From positions 719,501 to 783,500 of the forward strand of contig JACKEV010000009.1 in the NCBI GenBank assembly GCA_020632795.1: DNA of 64,000 nt, read 5' to 3'. Within the stretch, counting starts at the first letter, position 1; each line of letters opens with the position of its first letter. The stretch is from Alphaproteobacteria bacterium (GTDB taxonomy: Bacteria; Myxococcota_A; UBA796; CAJQPC01). Below, one piece after another: positions 45,930 through 55,872 of the stretch. A program made the translations under genes and the position numbers. Below the pieces are notes generated by a model. That model did no database searches and had not been told where the DNA came from. It worked only from the letters and a program-made list of their open reading frames with translations.

Positions 45930-48900
45930 ATGGCCGGACAGGACGACGGCGTCAAACGCTCCAGGACGAGCAACACGGAACAGACCCCACCCGAGACCCT
46001 CAGCCCCCCCGCCGAGACCTCCGCGCGCGCGCTGGGTGAGGTCCACCGACACCTGGGGAACGCCTGGCTGGTGGACGCGGTCGGCGGCGCCGAGCCCGGG
46101 GCCTGGGGGGAGCGGGTGCTCTCCGCCCTGGCCTCGGAGCGCGCCCTGGGCGTGGGCGAACCGCTGCCCTGGGGGGGGAGTCAGGTGGCGCTGCGGGGGC
46201 AGCTCGCTGGCGGGACCGTCAGCCGAAAGCCCGATGGCGCGGGCCTCACGGACGCGAAGACCTTCCAGCAGCGCGTGCGTCAGGTCGGGCAGGGCCGGCC
46301 CCTCACCGAGGCCGAGCAGGGCTTCCTGGAATGGGTTCACGGCCAGCAGGTCCCCGAGCTGCGCCTCCACGAGGGCCCGGCGGCCCGTGAGGCTGCCCGC
46401 ATGGTGGGCGCCGAGGGCTTCGCGGTGGGCCGGGACGTCTTCGTGGGCCGCTCCCTGCGGGGCGGGGGCGCGGCGGAGGCCGAGCTGCTGGCCCACGAGG
46501 CCACCCACGTCCTCCAGCACCGGGAGGGGCGGCTGCCCGGCCCCTCCGGCGACGGCCTCACCGTGTCCGAGCCCCACCAGAGCCACGAGCGCGAGGCGGA
46601 CGCCCTCGGCGAGCGCGGCCGGGAGCTGCACGACGCGCTGCGCTCCGAGCCCGAGGGGCTGGAGGTCCACGAGCTGTGCGAGACGCTGGTCGACGAGACC
46701 TCGCTGGAGGCGCCCCAGCCTGCGGAGGTCACCTCCGGCGACCCGGCGCAGGCCCTGGCCGAGGACGCCGAGCGCGCCCTGGCCGAACTGGAGGGCGCGC
46801 AGGTCGACGGGCCGGTGATGCGGCAGGCCGAGGCGCCCGACAGCGGCGACCCGGTGGCGGACGTCCAGCAGCACCTTCGGGACTGCATCGACCGCAAGAA
46901 GCCCTGGCCGGAGTCCCCCTGGGCGGACTTCTCCGAGCCCCTCTCCGAGCACCTCGGGCGAGGTCGGGGTGGCCTGGCCTTGATGGCGGAGATCGCGGGG
47001 GACCAGGCGCTGCCCGCCGCCGTGCGCGACCTCATCCCCCAGGTGGCCACGGCGAAGTCCGAGTCCTACGCCCTCCAGCTCGTGACCTGGGCCCTGCACC
47101 CCGAGCTGCGGGACCGCGTGCCCGACTGGGCCTGGGCGATCTCCGACGGCTTGAGCTTCTCGGCGCTGTTCCGGCCGTTGACCCGCGAGGCCTCCGACGA
47201 CGTCGCGGCGCAGGACCTGCGGGTCCGGATCGGAGAGGCGGGGGCCTGCGAATACTGGGAGCAGAAGGCCCAGCTCATCAAGCTGCTGATCGACCCGGAG
47301 ATCCCGCTGGAGTCCCTGGACCCGGGGGGCGCGAACGACGGCCGGGGGCTGCGCATGGGCGCGGTCGGCGAGGAGGACGACGCCCGGGGCGGGCAGGTCA
47401 ACGTGCGGGCCGGCGAGGCCCTGCGGGGGCGGCTCAGCGACGGGGCGAACCGCACGGCTTTCGACCGCATGATGGAGATGCGTGAGGCGCTGCTGGCCGA
47501 GGAGCGCGCGCTCGCGGCGCTGGAATTCCCCGGTCCCCCCCGACCGTTCTGGCGGCCGGCGCCCAACGCCGAGGCGCCGCCGGGCCTGCTGCAGGTGGGC
47601 AAGGCCGCGTTCCCCGCGCACCTGGAGGGCTGGCGGACCAAGGCCGCGGAGGGCCTCCAGGCCGACGCGCCCGCGCTGTGGGAGGGCGCGGTCCTCGACG
47701 CCTGGGCGGGCTGGGATGGCGCGCTGAGCACCCACCGGGAGCGGCTCCTGGTCCTGCAGACGGCGCGGCACGGGCAGGGCGGCGGCGGGGACAGCCTGAC
47801 GCGCACCCGGGGCGCGCCGCAGACCGACGAATGGGGGGTGGGGGCCGGCAACATGCTCGCGGCGCGGGCCTTCCGGCTGGTGGGGGAGGTGGCGCTGCGC
47901 CTGATCCGCCGCTGGGTCTACGACGACGCGCGCAGGACCGGTGATCCCGACGCCGAGGACTACGCCGAGGGGGCGGCCTTCGACGCCTCGGCCCTGGAGG
48001 ACCCCCGCGAGGCGCTGATCGAGGCGCTCCGGGAGGCCATCGGGGAGGACGCTGCGCCCGCCGAGGTCGCCGGGCTCTCCGGAGCTGCCGAGGAGGGCGA
48101 CGACGCCTCGCTCGCGCTGGTCGCCTGGGTCGACGCGGTGGCCGCCCTGCGCGCGGTGGCCGGGGAGGGGGAGGGCTACCCTATGTGGGCCCTGGCGGCG
48201 GCGGCGTACGTCCGCTGTCGGTTCGGCGGCATGGACGGGCTGCCGCCGGCCCGGGATCTGCTCTCCCTGGTGCAGATCGAGCTGCCCCCGGACCTTGTGG
48301 AGGGCCTGCCCGAGGTCGGCGAAGAGGCACCCGCGGTGGAGCGGACCCTCGCCAGCACCCTGCCGGCCGCGATGGCGCTCCTCCGCGTGCTCTTCGAGCA
48401 GGGCGACGCGCAGCGCGCCCACGAGATGGCGGTGTACGTGGCCTGGTCGCGGGCAGACCTCTACGACGTCGCGGCGGAGCGGCTGGCCGCGGGCGACGCG
48501 GAGGACCTGGAGGCCCTGCTGCGGGGGGCCGAGGAGACCGCGGGCGCGCTCCGGGGAGAGCTGGAGACCGCCCCGTCCTTCCAGGACGAGGGCTACCAGG
48601 ATCTGGTGGACCGCGGGGGCGCCGAGGATCTCAGCACCCTGGAGCGCAACGCCCTCATCGAGGCGTTCCTGCGCGGGCGGGCCCCCACCGAGGCACTCGC
48701 TCAGGCGATACAGGCCTTCTACGAGGACTATGGCAAGAAGCGCACCGGCGACACCCACGGGATGGGGGGGTATCGCGATCAGCGTGCGCTCAACCGTCTG
48801 CTGCGCGACGGCGAAGAGCTGCCCGGTCGCCCGGACGCGGCGGTGGCCGCCGGGTTGATGGAGGCCATCCTCCAGCTCCTGGACGGGGCGCCGGTCCGCT

Positions 48901-51900
48901 GGGCCGAGCTGAACGAGGGGGACCGCGCGGTGCTCTACCGCCGCGACCCCCAGGCGGTCTTCGAGGAGATGCACCGCCAGGATCTGGCGCGCCGGGTCGA
49001 CGAGGCCAGCCGTGAAGAGGGCGGCTGGAAGCTGGGCTCCCAGCGCCAGGCCGCCCAGGATGAGCTGGACGGGGCCCCGGGCCTGGAGGGCCAGCAGGCC
49101 GAGCGCATGGGGGCCGAGGCGCTGTACGGCCGGGGCGCCGCCGAGGTGGACCGCGAGCGGCTGCGCCTGCTCCACATCCTGGCCATGCTGGCGGCGGTGA
49201 ACGACGCGCTGGCCGGGCAGGAGGACGGCGTGACCCTCGAGCCGAGCGTCGCGCTGATCGAGTGGCTGCTGGGCCTGGACCTCTCCGCGTTCTTCGACCC
49301 GGAGGGGCGCTACGGCGCTGACACGCTGCCGACCCTGTTCGCCGACCTGCAGACGCTGGGGGATCCCGAGCAGCCGCTGCGCATGGAGCAGCTCATCCTC
49401 CTGGAGAGCCTGCCCGAGCAGCACGCCGACGTCCGCGAGCGCGTCGCGGTGCGGGTCGCCCAGGGCATGGGCCGGCTGGTGGAGGGCGGTAAGGCGATGC
49501 TGCCCTCGGACTTCGTGTGGCGCAGCGCCGAGCTGGGCCTGCTCCCGCCGTCGCTGCGCGAGGCCGCCCTGGCCGCCTGCGATCGGGAGGACGTCGAGGG
49601 CAGCCTGCGCGCCGTCCACCCCGCCCTGCGCGCGGGCGGCGAGACCTTCGCCGCCTTGCTGGAGGCTGAGCAGGCCCTGCCCAAGGGCTTGAGCGGGGCG
49701 CTGCTGTTCGTCCACGGTGGCGAGGCGGGGGAGGCCGGCTTCGAGATGGTCAAGCGCGCGGCGTTCTGGACCCTGTACGACGGCGCCGAGGGTGCGTCGA
49801 AGTCGGACCGGATGATCGCGGTGAGCAGGCTCGTCTCGGACGATGCCACGGGCTACCCCGCGCTCTGCCGCGTCGGCGCGTTCGCCTTCGGCCTGGCCGA
49901 GCCCGACACCACCCCGCCCCAGCTCCAGGAGTGGCTGGACGCGCTGGTCCGGTCCGTCTCCGAGATGGCGAAGGCGGAGGATGATCCGCTCACCGCCCTC
50001 GCGGAGAAGGTGGCCGAGGCCACCGTCGACACCCTGGACGACCTCGGCGACTGGTGCGCCGAGCAGGGGGATGCCGCCCTCGACGCTCTGGAGGAGGTCG
50101 GGGAGGCAGTCTGGGACGTCGTCGAGGACGGCCTCGAGTGGCTGGGCGAGCAGAGCCTGGAGGCTTTCAAGACGGCCATGCTCGCCTGCGAGTGGTCCCT
50201 CGGCGCGCTGGAGTGGTCCTGGAACCAGATCCCGCCCGAGTACCAGGACATGGCGCTGGAGTGGCTGGGGCAGATGCTCCTGGGTCCCACCGAGGGGCTC
50301 CTCAAGAGCGCGAAGTGGCTCTGGGATCTGCTCTCGGACGACCAGAAGGCTGCCGTGGTGCGCGCCATGAAGCTGAGCGCCAAGGCGCTGACCGAGGAGA
50401 TGGCGAAGATCCTCGACGCCTTGGCGTTCATGTGGGAGGAGATCGCCGAGTTCCTCGGGCCCGTCCTGGAGGTGCTCGACGACGTCACGGAGATCCTGGA
50501 TTTCCTGCTCGCGGGGCCCGCGCTGCTCATCCGCCTGCTGTGGAAGGTCGCCGCCAAGGTCATGTTCTTCCTGCTCAAGCAGCTCTGGAAGCTGTTCTGC
50601 GCGGGCTCGGCGGGCATCCTGCTGGACGTCTCGGTGGACATCACCTGGGGCTACCCCGTGTCCACCAAGCTGCGTGAGCGGCTGAACCTCCGGGAGTCGG
50701 ACGACCAGGAGGGGGTCTACCTCTCCCGTCGGCTGGAGGCGGCGGTGGCCCTGGACACCGGGGCCGGGGTCGGCTTCCAGAGCAAGGGCCGACCAGGCAG
50801 CTCCGGGGTACACGCCCACGCCGCCGCCTTCGCGGAGGCCGGCGTCAAGACGGCGGTGCAGCAGGACTTCGTCTTCCCGCTGGCGGAGGAGGGGGGCATG
50901 GACAGCGAGGTGCTGTTCTCGCTGCTGCTGGCCCTCGGCGGCTCGGACATGGTCGGGCCGATCAGCCTGTTGATGGCCAACCTGCTCAAGGGCGTCGACC
51001 CGATGCAGTACTGCGTCTACGAGTACGTGGACCTCAAGCTGTACGCGGCCTGCGGGGGTGAGGCCAAGGCGGGCATCCGCGACATCCGGGCGGGCGACAC
51101 GCCAGGCCGGCGCACCGGCAGCTCCCGGGACGGCACAGCCATCGACCAGGGCAAGTCGGCGAACTGGGCCCAGCGCATGTTCACCGAGATGGGGCTGTCG
51201 GGCGAGCTGGAGCTGGAGGGTGGCGTCGGGCTGGAGCTGGAGAACATCGAGATCGAGAAGCATGTGGGCGACGAGGAGGACGGCGGCAAGATCACCTTCT
51301 CCATCCTGAACGCCGACGCCGCCGCCTTCGCCGAGGTGCGCGGGAAGCTCCAGACCCACCTCAAGGTGCCGGGGATCCTTCAGTTCGTTCCGTTGTTGGG
51401 ACAGTTACTCACAACAGTTGGTGGATTGTTCCCCAATATGGACATCGGACTGGCAGTCCGATACAAGCAGACCGTCGAGACGGCAGAGCCGGTGGACAAC
51501 CTGCGCAACCGCTGGGCCATCATCAGCGCGCTGCAGGTCAGGGAGGGCACCGAGCAGTTCCTGGAGCTGCGGCTCATCCAGGGCGGCTTCGACGACCGGA
51601 TGCACACCGAGCAGGCGGGCGTGGCCCAGCCCGGCGGCCAGCTCCAGCTCACCTTCAAGGCCACCGACTTCGACACGATCCTGGAGCAGGTGGAGGGCGT
51701 GCTCACCGAGGGCTCCGGCGACTCGGCCGCCGCGCTGCTGTCCGTCGCCCAGGGCATCTCCTTCGACCGTCGCATCCCGATCAACGTGAACCTCCCGGGG
51801 ACCGGGTGGGGGGCGCTGATCCGGAACAGCGAGAAGAACCCCACCTTGCGCAGCGTCGTGAGCAGCAAGTCCCGCAAGAAAGGCGTCGGCGTGCTGGGCG

Positions 51901-52343
51901 TGCTCGATCTGCACTGGGACCTGACCGCCAGCATGGTGCAGGAGGCCGTGGGGCTCATCCAGGGCATCCTGGGCGAGGTGGGGACGGTGGAGATGGACCC
52001 CATGGAGCTGCTCTTCAACCTGCTGCTGGCCCGCAACCCCGACGGCAAGCTGGATCGGCTGCTGGGCAGCGTCGAGGCGATGGTGCGCTTCCTGGTGGAC
52101 AACCTTGGCAGCGCCAGGCTTCACATGGAGCTGCTCTTCGGCGGCTCCGCCGGCGGGCAGGTCGCCGCGGGGGGCAAGGTCAAAGCCCAGATCGACGCAT
52201 TTGGCGGGATCACGTGGGACATGAACGTCGCCAATGAGTTCCGTGAGCTGTTCGAGAGCGGAGGCGAAGAGACCATCTCGCTGGGCGAGATGACGGAGAT
52301 CACGACGACGGGCCGCGTCGCCGCGTGGGACGCCGCAGAGTAG
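45930..52343 (+). CDS. Giant DUF4157 (HExxH) protein with amphipathic helical region
   Basis: The start is set at the ATG at 45930 (GAGG upstream) because the 40 codons before it lack coding character; 2,137 residues. A DUF4157 module lies at about 135-205, with VPELRLHEGPAAREAARMVG, FAVGRDVFVG and the zinc-metalloprotease-like LLAHEATHVLQH (about 186). DUF4157 marks many cargo proteins of extracellular contractile injection systems and other exported toxins. A long helical middle follows; residues about 1360-1570 are rows of amphipathic Trp/Glu-rich helices (AVWDVVEDGLEWLGEQSLEA, LALLIRLLWKVAAKVMFFLL-like hydrophobic stretch near 1520-1560), suggesting membrane interaction. The last 560 residues are beta-rich. 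A short AT-rich patch sits at 51380-51440. No injection-system structural genes are nearby. Confidence 0.75.
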   Translation: MAGQDDGVKRSRTSNTEQTPPETLSPPAETSARALGEVHRHLGNAWLVDAVGGAEPGAWGERVLSALASERALGVGEPLPWGGSQVALRGQLAGGTVSRKPDGAGLTDAKTFQQRVRQVGQGRPLTEAEQGFLEWVHGQQVPELRLHEGPAAREAARMVGAEGFAVGRDVFVGRSLRGGGAAEAELLAHEATHVLQHREGRLPGPSGDGLTVSEPHQSHEREADALGERGRELHDALRSEPEGLEVHELCETLVDETSLEAPQPAEVTSGDPAQALAEDAERALAELEGAQVDGPVMRQAEAPDSGDPVADVQQHLRDCIDRKKPWPESPWADFSEPLSEHLGRGRGGLALMAEIAGDQALPAAVRDLIPQVATAKSESYALQLVTWALHPELRDRVPDWAWAISDGLSFSALFRPLTREASDDVAAQDLRVRIGEAGACEYWEQKAQLIKLLIDPEIPLESLDPGGANDGRGLRMGAVGEEDDARGGQVNVRAGEALRGRLSDGANRTAFDRMMEMREALLAEERALAALEFPGPPRPFWRPAPNAEAPPGLLQVGKAAFPAHLEGWRTKAAEGLQADAPALWEGAVLDAWAGWDGALSTHRERLLVLQTARHGQGGGGDSLTRTRGAPQTDEWGVGAGNMLAARAFRLVGEVALRLIRRWVYDDARRTGDPDAEDYAEGAAFDASALEDPREALIEALREAIGEDAAPAEVAGLSGAAEEGDDASLALVAWVDAVAALRAVAGEGEGYPMWALAAAAYVRCRFGGMDGLPPARDLLSLVQIELPPDLVEGLPEVGEEAPAVERTLASTLPAAMALLRVLFEQGDAQRAHEMAVYVAWSRADLYDVAAERLAAGDAEDLEALLRGAEETAGALRGELETAPSFQDEGYQDLVDRGGAEDLSTLERNALIEAFLRGRAPTEALAQAIQAFYEDYGKKRTGDTHGMGGYRDQRALNRLLRDGEELPGRPDAAVAAGLMEAILQLLDGAPVRWAELNEGDRAVLYRRDPQAVFEEMHRQDLARRVDEASREEGGWKLGSQRQAAQDELDGAPGLEGQQAERMGAEALYGRGAAEVDRERLRLLHILAMLAAVNDALAGQEDGVTLEPSVALIEWLLGLDLSAFFDPEGRYGADTLPTLFADLQTLGDPEQPLRMEQLILLESLPEQHADVRERVAVRVAQGMGRLVEGGKAMLPSDFVWRSAELGLLPPSLREAALAACDREDVEGSLRAVHPALRAGGETFAALLEAEQALPKGLSGALLFVHGGEAGEAGFEMVKRAAFWTLYDGAEGASKSDRMIAVSRLVSDDATGYPALCRVGAFAFGLAEPDTTPPQLQEWLDALVRSVSEMAKAEDDPLTALAEKVAEATVDTLDDLGDWCAEQGDAALDALEEVGEAVWDVVEDGLEWLGEQSLEAFKTAMLACEWSLGALEWSWNQIPPEYQDMALEWLGQMLLGPTEGLLKSAKWLWDLLSDDQKAAVVRAMKLSAKALTEEMAKILDALAFMWEEIAEFLGPVLEVLDDVTEILDFLLAGPALLIRLLWKVAAKVMFFLLKQLWKLFCAGSAGILLDVSVDITWGYPVSTKLRERLNLRESDDQEGVYLSRRLEAAVALDTGAGVGFQSKGRPGSSGVHAHAAAFAEAGVKTAVQQDFVFPLAEEGGMDSEVLFSLLLALGGSDMVGPISLLMANLLKGVDPMQYCVYEYVDLKLYAACGGEAKAGIRDIRAGDTPGRRTGSSRDGTAIDQGKSANWAQRMFTEMGLSGELELEGGVGLELENIEIEKHVGDEEDGGKITFSILNADAAAFAEVRGKLQTHLKVPGILQFVPLLGQLLTTVGGLFPNMDIGLAVRYKQTVETAEPVDNLRNRWAIISALQVREGTEQFLELRLIQGGFDDRMHTEQAGVAQPGGQLQLTFKATDFDTILEQVEGVLTEGSGDSAAALLSVAQGISFDRRIPINVNLPGTGWGALIRNSEKNPTLRSVVSSKSRKKGVGVLGVLDLHWDLTASMVQEAVGLIQGILGEVGTVEMDPMELLFNLLLARNPDGKLDRLLGSVEAMVRFLVDNLGSARLHMELLFGGSAGGQVAAGGKVKAQIDAFGGITWDMNVANEFRELFESGGEETISLGEMTEITTTGRVAAWDAAE

Positions 52344-52424
52344 CGCGAAGGGTTGACAACACTTGGGTCGGAGCGTCGTGGTTCCGCCGGATGTGCGGCG
52401 CTAAGAAGCAGCCGAGGCCGATGG

Positions 52425-53993
52425 GTGAAACTCTCCCCCCGCTACTTCAACACGACCGGGCCCTGTCGACCCGAGGACCACTACATGCTGTCCCCGGGGC
52501 GGCGGCTGCCTGAGCTGCGGCGGCTCATCCAGGAGAAGCGCTACTTCGTCCTGCACGCCCCGCGGCAGACCGGCAAGACCACCACGATGCGGGCCCTGGC
52601 CGCCGAGCTGCGGGCCGAGGGCGGGGTGGCGCTGCACGTCAGCCTGGAGACCAGCCGCCAGGAGCCCTCGGTCGCCGTCGCCGAGCCCCGCTGGATGCGC
52701 AGCATCGCGTGGAACGCCGAGCTGGAGCTGCCCCCTGAGGACCGTCCCCCCGACCCGGACACCATCAGCGGCGCGGTGGGCGACCTGCTGCGGGTGATGC
52801 TGAGCCGGTGGTGTGTCAAGGTGCGGCCCCGCCCGGTCGTGCTGCTGCTCGACGAGGTCGACACCATCGAGGGCGAGGCCATGGTCAGCTTCCTGGCGCA
52901 GCTCCGGGGCGGGTTCCACCTGCGGCCGGGCGGCTTCCCCGCCAGCATCGCGTTCATCGGGATGCGGGACCTTCGCGACTACCTGATCCAGGCCAAGGAC
53001 GGCATGCCCCCCAACCCGGGCTCCCCGTTCAACATCAAGTCCCACTCGCTGACGTTGAGCAACTTCACCCGGGACGAGGTGGCCGAGCTGTACGCCCAGC
53101 ACACCGCCGACACCGGGCAGCCGTTCACCGACGGCGCCGTCGACAGGTCCTTCTACTGGTCCTGCGGCCAGCCCTTCCTGGTCAACGCCCTGGCCTACCA
53201 CCTGACCCGCGAGGAGCCGATCCCCGCGCCCCAGCCCATCACGGCCGCCGACATCGACCGGGCCAAGGTGGCCCTGATCAAGTCCCGCACCACCCACCTC
53301 CACAACCTGGAGCATCGGCTGTACGAGCCCCGCGTGGCCCGGGTGGTCCGCCCGGTGCTGCTGGGCGAGCCGCTGCCCTCCGACTGCCCCGACGACCTGG
53401 ACTACGCGGTGGACCTCGGGCTGCTGCGGCGCGGGCACGCGGGCTACGAGGCGGCGAACCCCATCTACCGCGAGGTGCTGGTCCGGGCGCTGACGTACAT
53501 CCACCAGAACAGCCTGGCCGACCCGTGGTGGCCCTGGCAGCGGCCGGACGGAGGCCTGGACTTCCCTGCGCTCATGGACGCCTTCCTCGTCTGGTGGCGT
53601 CGCCACGGCGACATCCTCAAGGATCAGGTCAACGCGGGCTGGCGCGAGGCCGCCGGCCACCTCATCTTCATGGGCTTCCTGCAGCGGGTGGTCAACGGCG
53701 GCGGCCGGGTGGAGCGCGAGTACGCCAGCGGCCGCGGGCGCCTGGACCTGCTGGTGGAGTACGGCCCCCAGCGGGTCGCCGTGGAGCTGAAGCGGGTGCC
53801 GCCGGCCAAGGTCTCCTTCGAGACCGTGCGCGAGGAGGGCATCGGCCAGCTCTGCAACTACCTCGATGAGATCGGCCTCACGGAAGGCTGGCTGCTGATC
53901 TTCGACCAGCGGGAGGGCCGGAGCTGGGAGGACCGCCTGTGGCGGGAGGACCTGGAGGTCGGCGGCCGCACCCTGCACCTGTGTGGTGCCTGA
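52425..53993 (+). CDS. AAA-like ATPase with C-terminal PD-(D/E)XK nuclease-like domain
   Basis: A GTG at 52425 (VKLSPRYFNTTGPCRPEDHY) is chosen because homologs of this type begin close to the FNT-GPC-PEDHYML motif; the frame is open from a TTG at 52353. 522 residues: Walker A HAPRQTGKTTTM (about 45-56), Walker B VVLLLDEVDTIEG (about 142-152), sensor-like FIGMRDLRDYLI, a winged-helix portion, and at about 440-500 a nuclease-like core RGRLDLLVEYGPQRVAVELK with the D...E-x-K signature. Members of this ATPase-nuclease family are widespread, often single accessory genes with suspected defence or abortive roles. It lies 81 bases after the DUF4157 gene, on the same strand. Confidence 0.8.
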   Translation: MKLSPRYFNTTGPCRPEDHYMLSPGRRLPELRRLIQEKRYFVLHAPRQTGKTTTMRALAAELRAEGGVALHVSLETSRQEPSVAVAEPRWMRSIAWNAELELPPEDRPPDPDTISGAVGDLLRVMLSRWCVKVRPRPVVLLLDEVDTIEGEAMVSFLAQLRGGFHLRPGGFPASIAFIGMRDLRDYLIQAKDGMPPNPGSPFNIKSHSLTLSNFTRDEVAELYAQHTADTGQPFTDGAVDRSFYWSCGQPFLVNALAYHLTREEPIPAPQPITAADIDRAKVALIKSRTTHLHNLEHRLYEPRVARVVRPVLLGEPLPSDCPDDLDYAVDLGLLRRGHAGYEAANPIYREVLVRALTYIHQNSLADPWWPWQRPDGGLDFPALMDAFLVWWRRHGDILKDQVNAGWREAAGHLIFMGFLQRVVNGGGRVEREYASGRGRLDLLVEYGPQRVAVELKRVPPAKVSFETVREEGIGQLCNYLDEIGLTEGWLLIFDQREGRSWEDRLWREDLEVGGRTLHLCGA

Positions 53994-54021
53994 CCCCGTC
54001 ATCGGGGATACAACGTACAGG

Positions 54022-54390
54022 ATGAACGACACCGACGTCTCGGCGGACCCCCTCGGCAAGCTCGCCACCATCGCCAGCGCGGTCCTGGCGGCGCTCGTGG
54101 TGGCCGCGCCCGTCATCGCGCTGATCGCCTTCATCGTCGGCTGGGGCGTGATCGGGATGTGGGACGGCGACCTCGGGGGGGTCATCGGGATCGTCATCGG
54201 GATCGTGCTGGGCTCACTCATCCCGCCGCTGACGCTCGGCTCCTCGGTCCTCGGCGTCGGGCTGGCCGGGCTGGGCGTGGTGCGGGGTTACCGGCGCGCG
54301 GGGCTCGCGCTGGTGCTGTTTCACAGCTTCATCGGCGTGCTCTCGGGGATCGTCCTGCTGACGCTCACGATCCCGATCTTTACGTCCTGA
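54022..54390 (+). CDS. Small integral membrane protein
   Basis: 122 residues from the ATG at 54022, with three hydrophobic segments: LAALVVAAPVIALIAFIVGW, a Gly/Ile-rich GVIGIVIGIVLGSLIPPLTL..., and LALVLFHSFIGVLSGIVLL. The family was not recognised. Its TGA abuts the convergent stop of the next gene, forming TGATCA at 54388-54393, so there is no room for a separate terminator. Confidence 0.65.
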   Translation: MNDTDVSADPLGKLATIASAVLAALVVAAPVIALIAFIVGWGVIGMWDGDLGGVIGIVIGIVLGSLIPPLTLGSSVLGVGLAGLGVVRGYRRAGLALVLFHSFIGVLSGIVLLTLTIPIFTS

Positions 54391-55680
54391 TCAGCGGAAC
54401 CAGGTCCGCGCCCACTTCGTGCCGTCCGGGTCGCCGTTGCACAGGGAGGAGCCGCCCGCAGTGGAGCAGCAGTTGCCTCGGGCGAACCAGCAGTGGCCGT
54501 TGAAGGTGCTGTCCGGGTCCACCACCCAGCCGATGACGGTGGTGGTGTTGGCGCTGGCGGTGGCCCCGTAGCGCGAGCAGCCGGTGATGGGGTCAGAGCC
54601 GCCATAGCTCAAGGTGCAGGTGGGCGGGTCGGCGAAGGTGGGGGCGGCGGTGAGCCGGCTGTTGTAGCCGTAGGACTGGCGGATGACCTCCAGATCGGCC
54701 TCGGTGAGGCCGGATCCGTAGGCGGTGACCCGCCCTGAGGAGATCTCCTCGCGGACCTCGCTGAACACCGCGAGTGAGCCCTTGTAGAGCCCGGGGCGGT
54801 CGGGCGTGCCGTCGGTGACCGCCGGGAGGTCCGGCCAGTCCGCGGCGTCGGCGTAGGTGACCGTGGCGGGGTCGAGGGTGACCAGCAGCGTCCAGCCGCC
54901 GTCGTCGGTGGTCATGTCGCACCACGCCTCCAGCGCCGGGTGGGTGGTGTCCGGCTGGACCCAGTACGCGCCGTCGGCCGCGGAGCCGTCCGCCTCCAGG
55001 ATCGCGCGGCAGTGCACCGCCGGGCAGGCCTCGCCCGAGCCGACGAGGCCCTCGTCCGTCGCGCTGTCGCAGTCGTTGTCGAGCTGATCGCAGGCCTCGG
55101 TCGCGCCGGGGTGGACGGCGTCGTCGTCGTCGTCGCAGTCGTCGCCGGTGGCGGAGAAGTCCTCGGACGGCGCCTCGCAGGCCTCCACGGTGACGTCGTC
55201 CCGGCCGTGGCCGTCGCCGTCGCCGTCGGCGTAGAAGGTCTGCAGGACGCCCTCGTCCACGTCGCCGTCGCAGTCGTTGTCGATCGTGTCGCAGCCCTCG
55301 GCCGCGCCCGCCCACGCCGTCGGCTCCAGATCGTCGCAGTCGTCGGCGTTGTCGACGTAGCCGGCGGGCGCATCGCAGGCGACCTCGGAGATGTCGGAGG
55401 TGCCGTAGCCGTCGGCGTCGGCGTCGCGGTACCAGGTCCGCACGTCGACCGCGCCCTCGTCGGTCGCCCCGTCGCAGTCGTTGTCGACCTGGTCGCAGGA
55501 CTCGGTCGCGCCGGGGTGCACGGCGGGGTCCGCGTCGTCGCAGTCCTCCTCGTCGCCGTAGCCGTCGTCGTCCTCATCGACCTCGACGATGACCTGACTG
55601 TCGTCCGTCTCCGGTTCGGAGTCGTCGGTGCCCTTGCAGGCGGCCAGCGCCAGCAGCGCGGTGAACATCATGGTGCGCAT
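54391..55680 (-). CDS. MopE-repeat lipoprotein with fibrinogen-like C-terminal domain
   Basis: The ATG at 55680 has a strong AGGAGGAG ribosome-binding site. 429 residues: lipobox LLALAAC, acidic linker, four MopE-type motifs (DEDDDGYGDEEDCDDADPAV, YRDADADGYG, YADGDGDGHG, CDQLDNDCDSATDEG; about 30-205). A domain of about 210 residues beginning CRAILEADGSAADGAYWV and containing AWCDMTTDDGGWTLLV resembles the fibrinogen C-terminal fold, with paired cysteines near the end (CWFARGNCCSTAGGSSLC). It is probably a surface lectin-like binding protein. Sequence 55681-55872 upstream holds its promoter and that of the divergent kinase; no motif was identified. Confidence 0.82.
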   Translation of the reverse strand: MRTMMFTALLALAACKGTDDSEPETDDSQVIVEVDEDDDGYGDEEDCDDADPAVHPGATESCDQVDNDCDGATDEGAVDVRTWYRDADADGYGTSDISEVACDAPAGYVDNADDCDDLEPTAWAGAAEGCDTIDNDCDGDVDEGVLQTFYADGDGDGHGRDDVTVEACEAPSEDFSATGDDCDDDDDAVHPGATEACDQLDNDCDSATDEGLVGSGEACPAVHCRAILEADGSAADGAYWVQPDTTHPALEAWCDMTTDDGGWTLLVTLDPATVTYADAADWPDLPAVTDGTPDRPGLYKGSLAVFSEVREEISSGRVTAYGSGLTEADLEVIRQSYGYNSRLTAAPTFADPPTCTLSYGGSDPITGCSRYGATASANTTTVIGWVVDPDSTFNGHCWFARGNCCSTAGGSSLCNGDPDGTKWARTWFR

Positions 55681-55872
55681 CGACTCCTCCTGAGTCCTGA
55701 CAAGGCGGTGATTGCAACAGGGTCCCACGCCGGGGGGTGTCCGTCCACGACGATCTCGTGCCGAACGGCATCGGCGGCACCGCGGGCTCGCCAGGGTGCC
55801 AGAATCTTACGCACATGGTGTCGCCCGGCCCGTAGAATGGGCCCGCAGAAGCAACCCCTGGACGGAGTGCCC

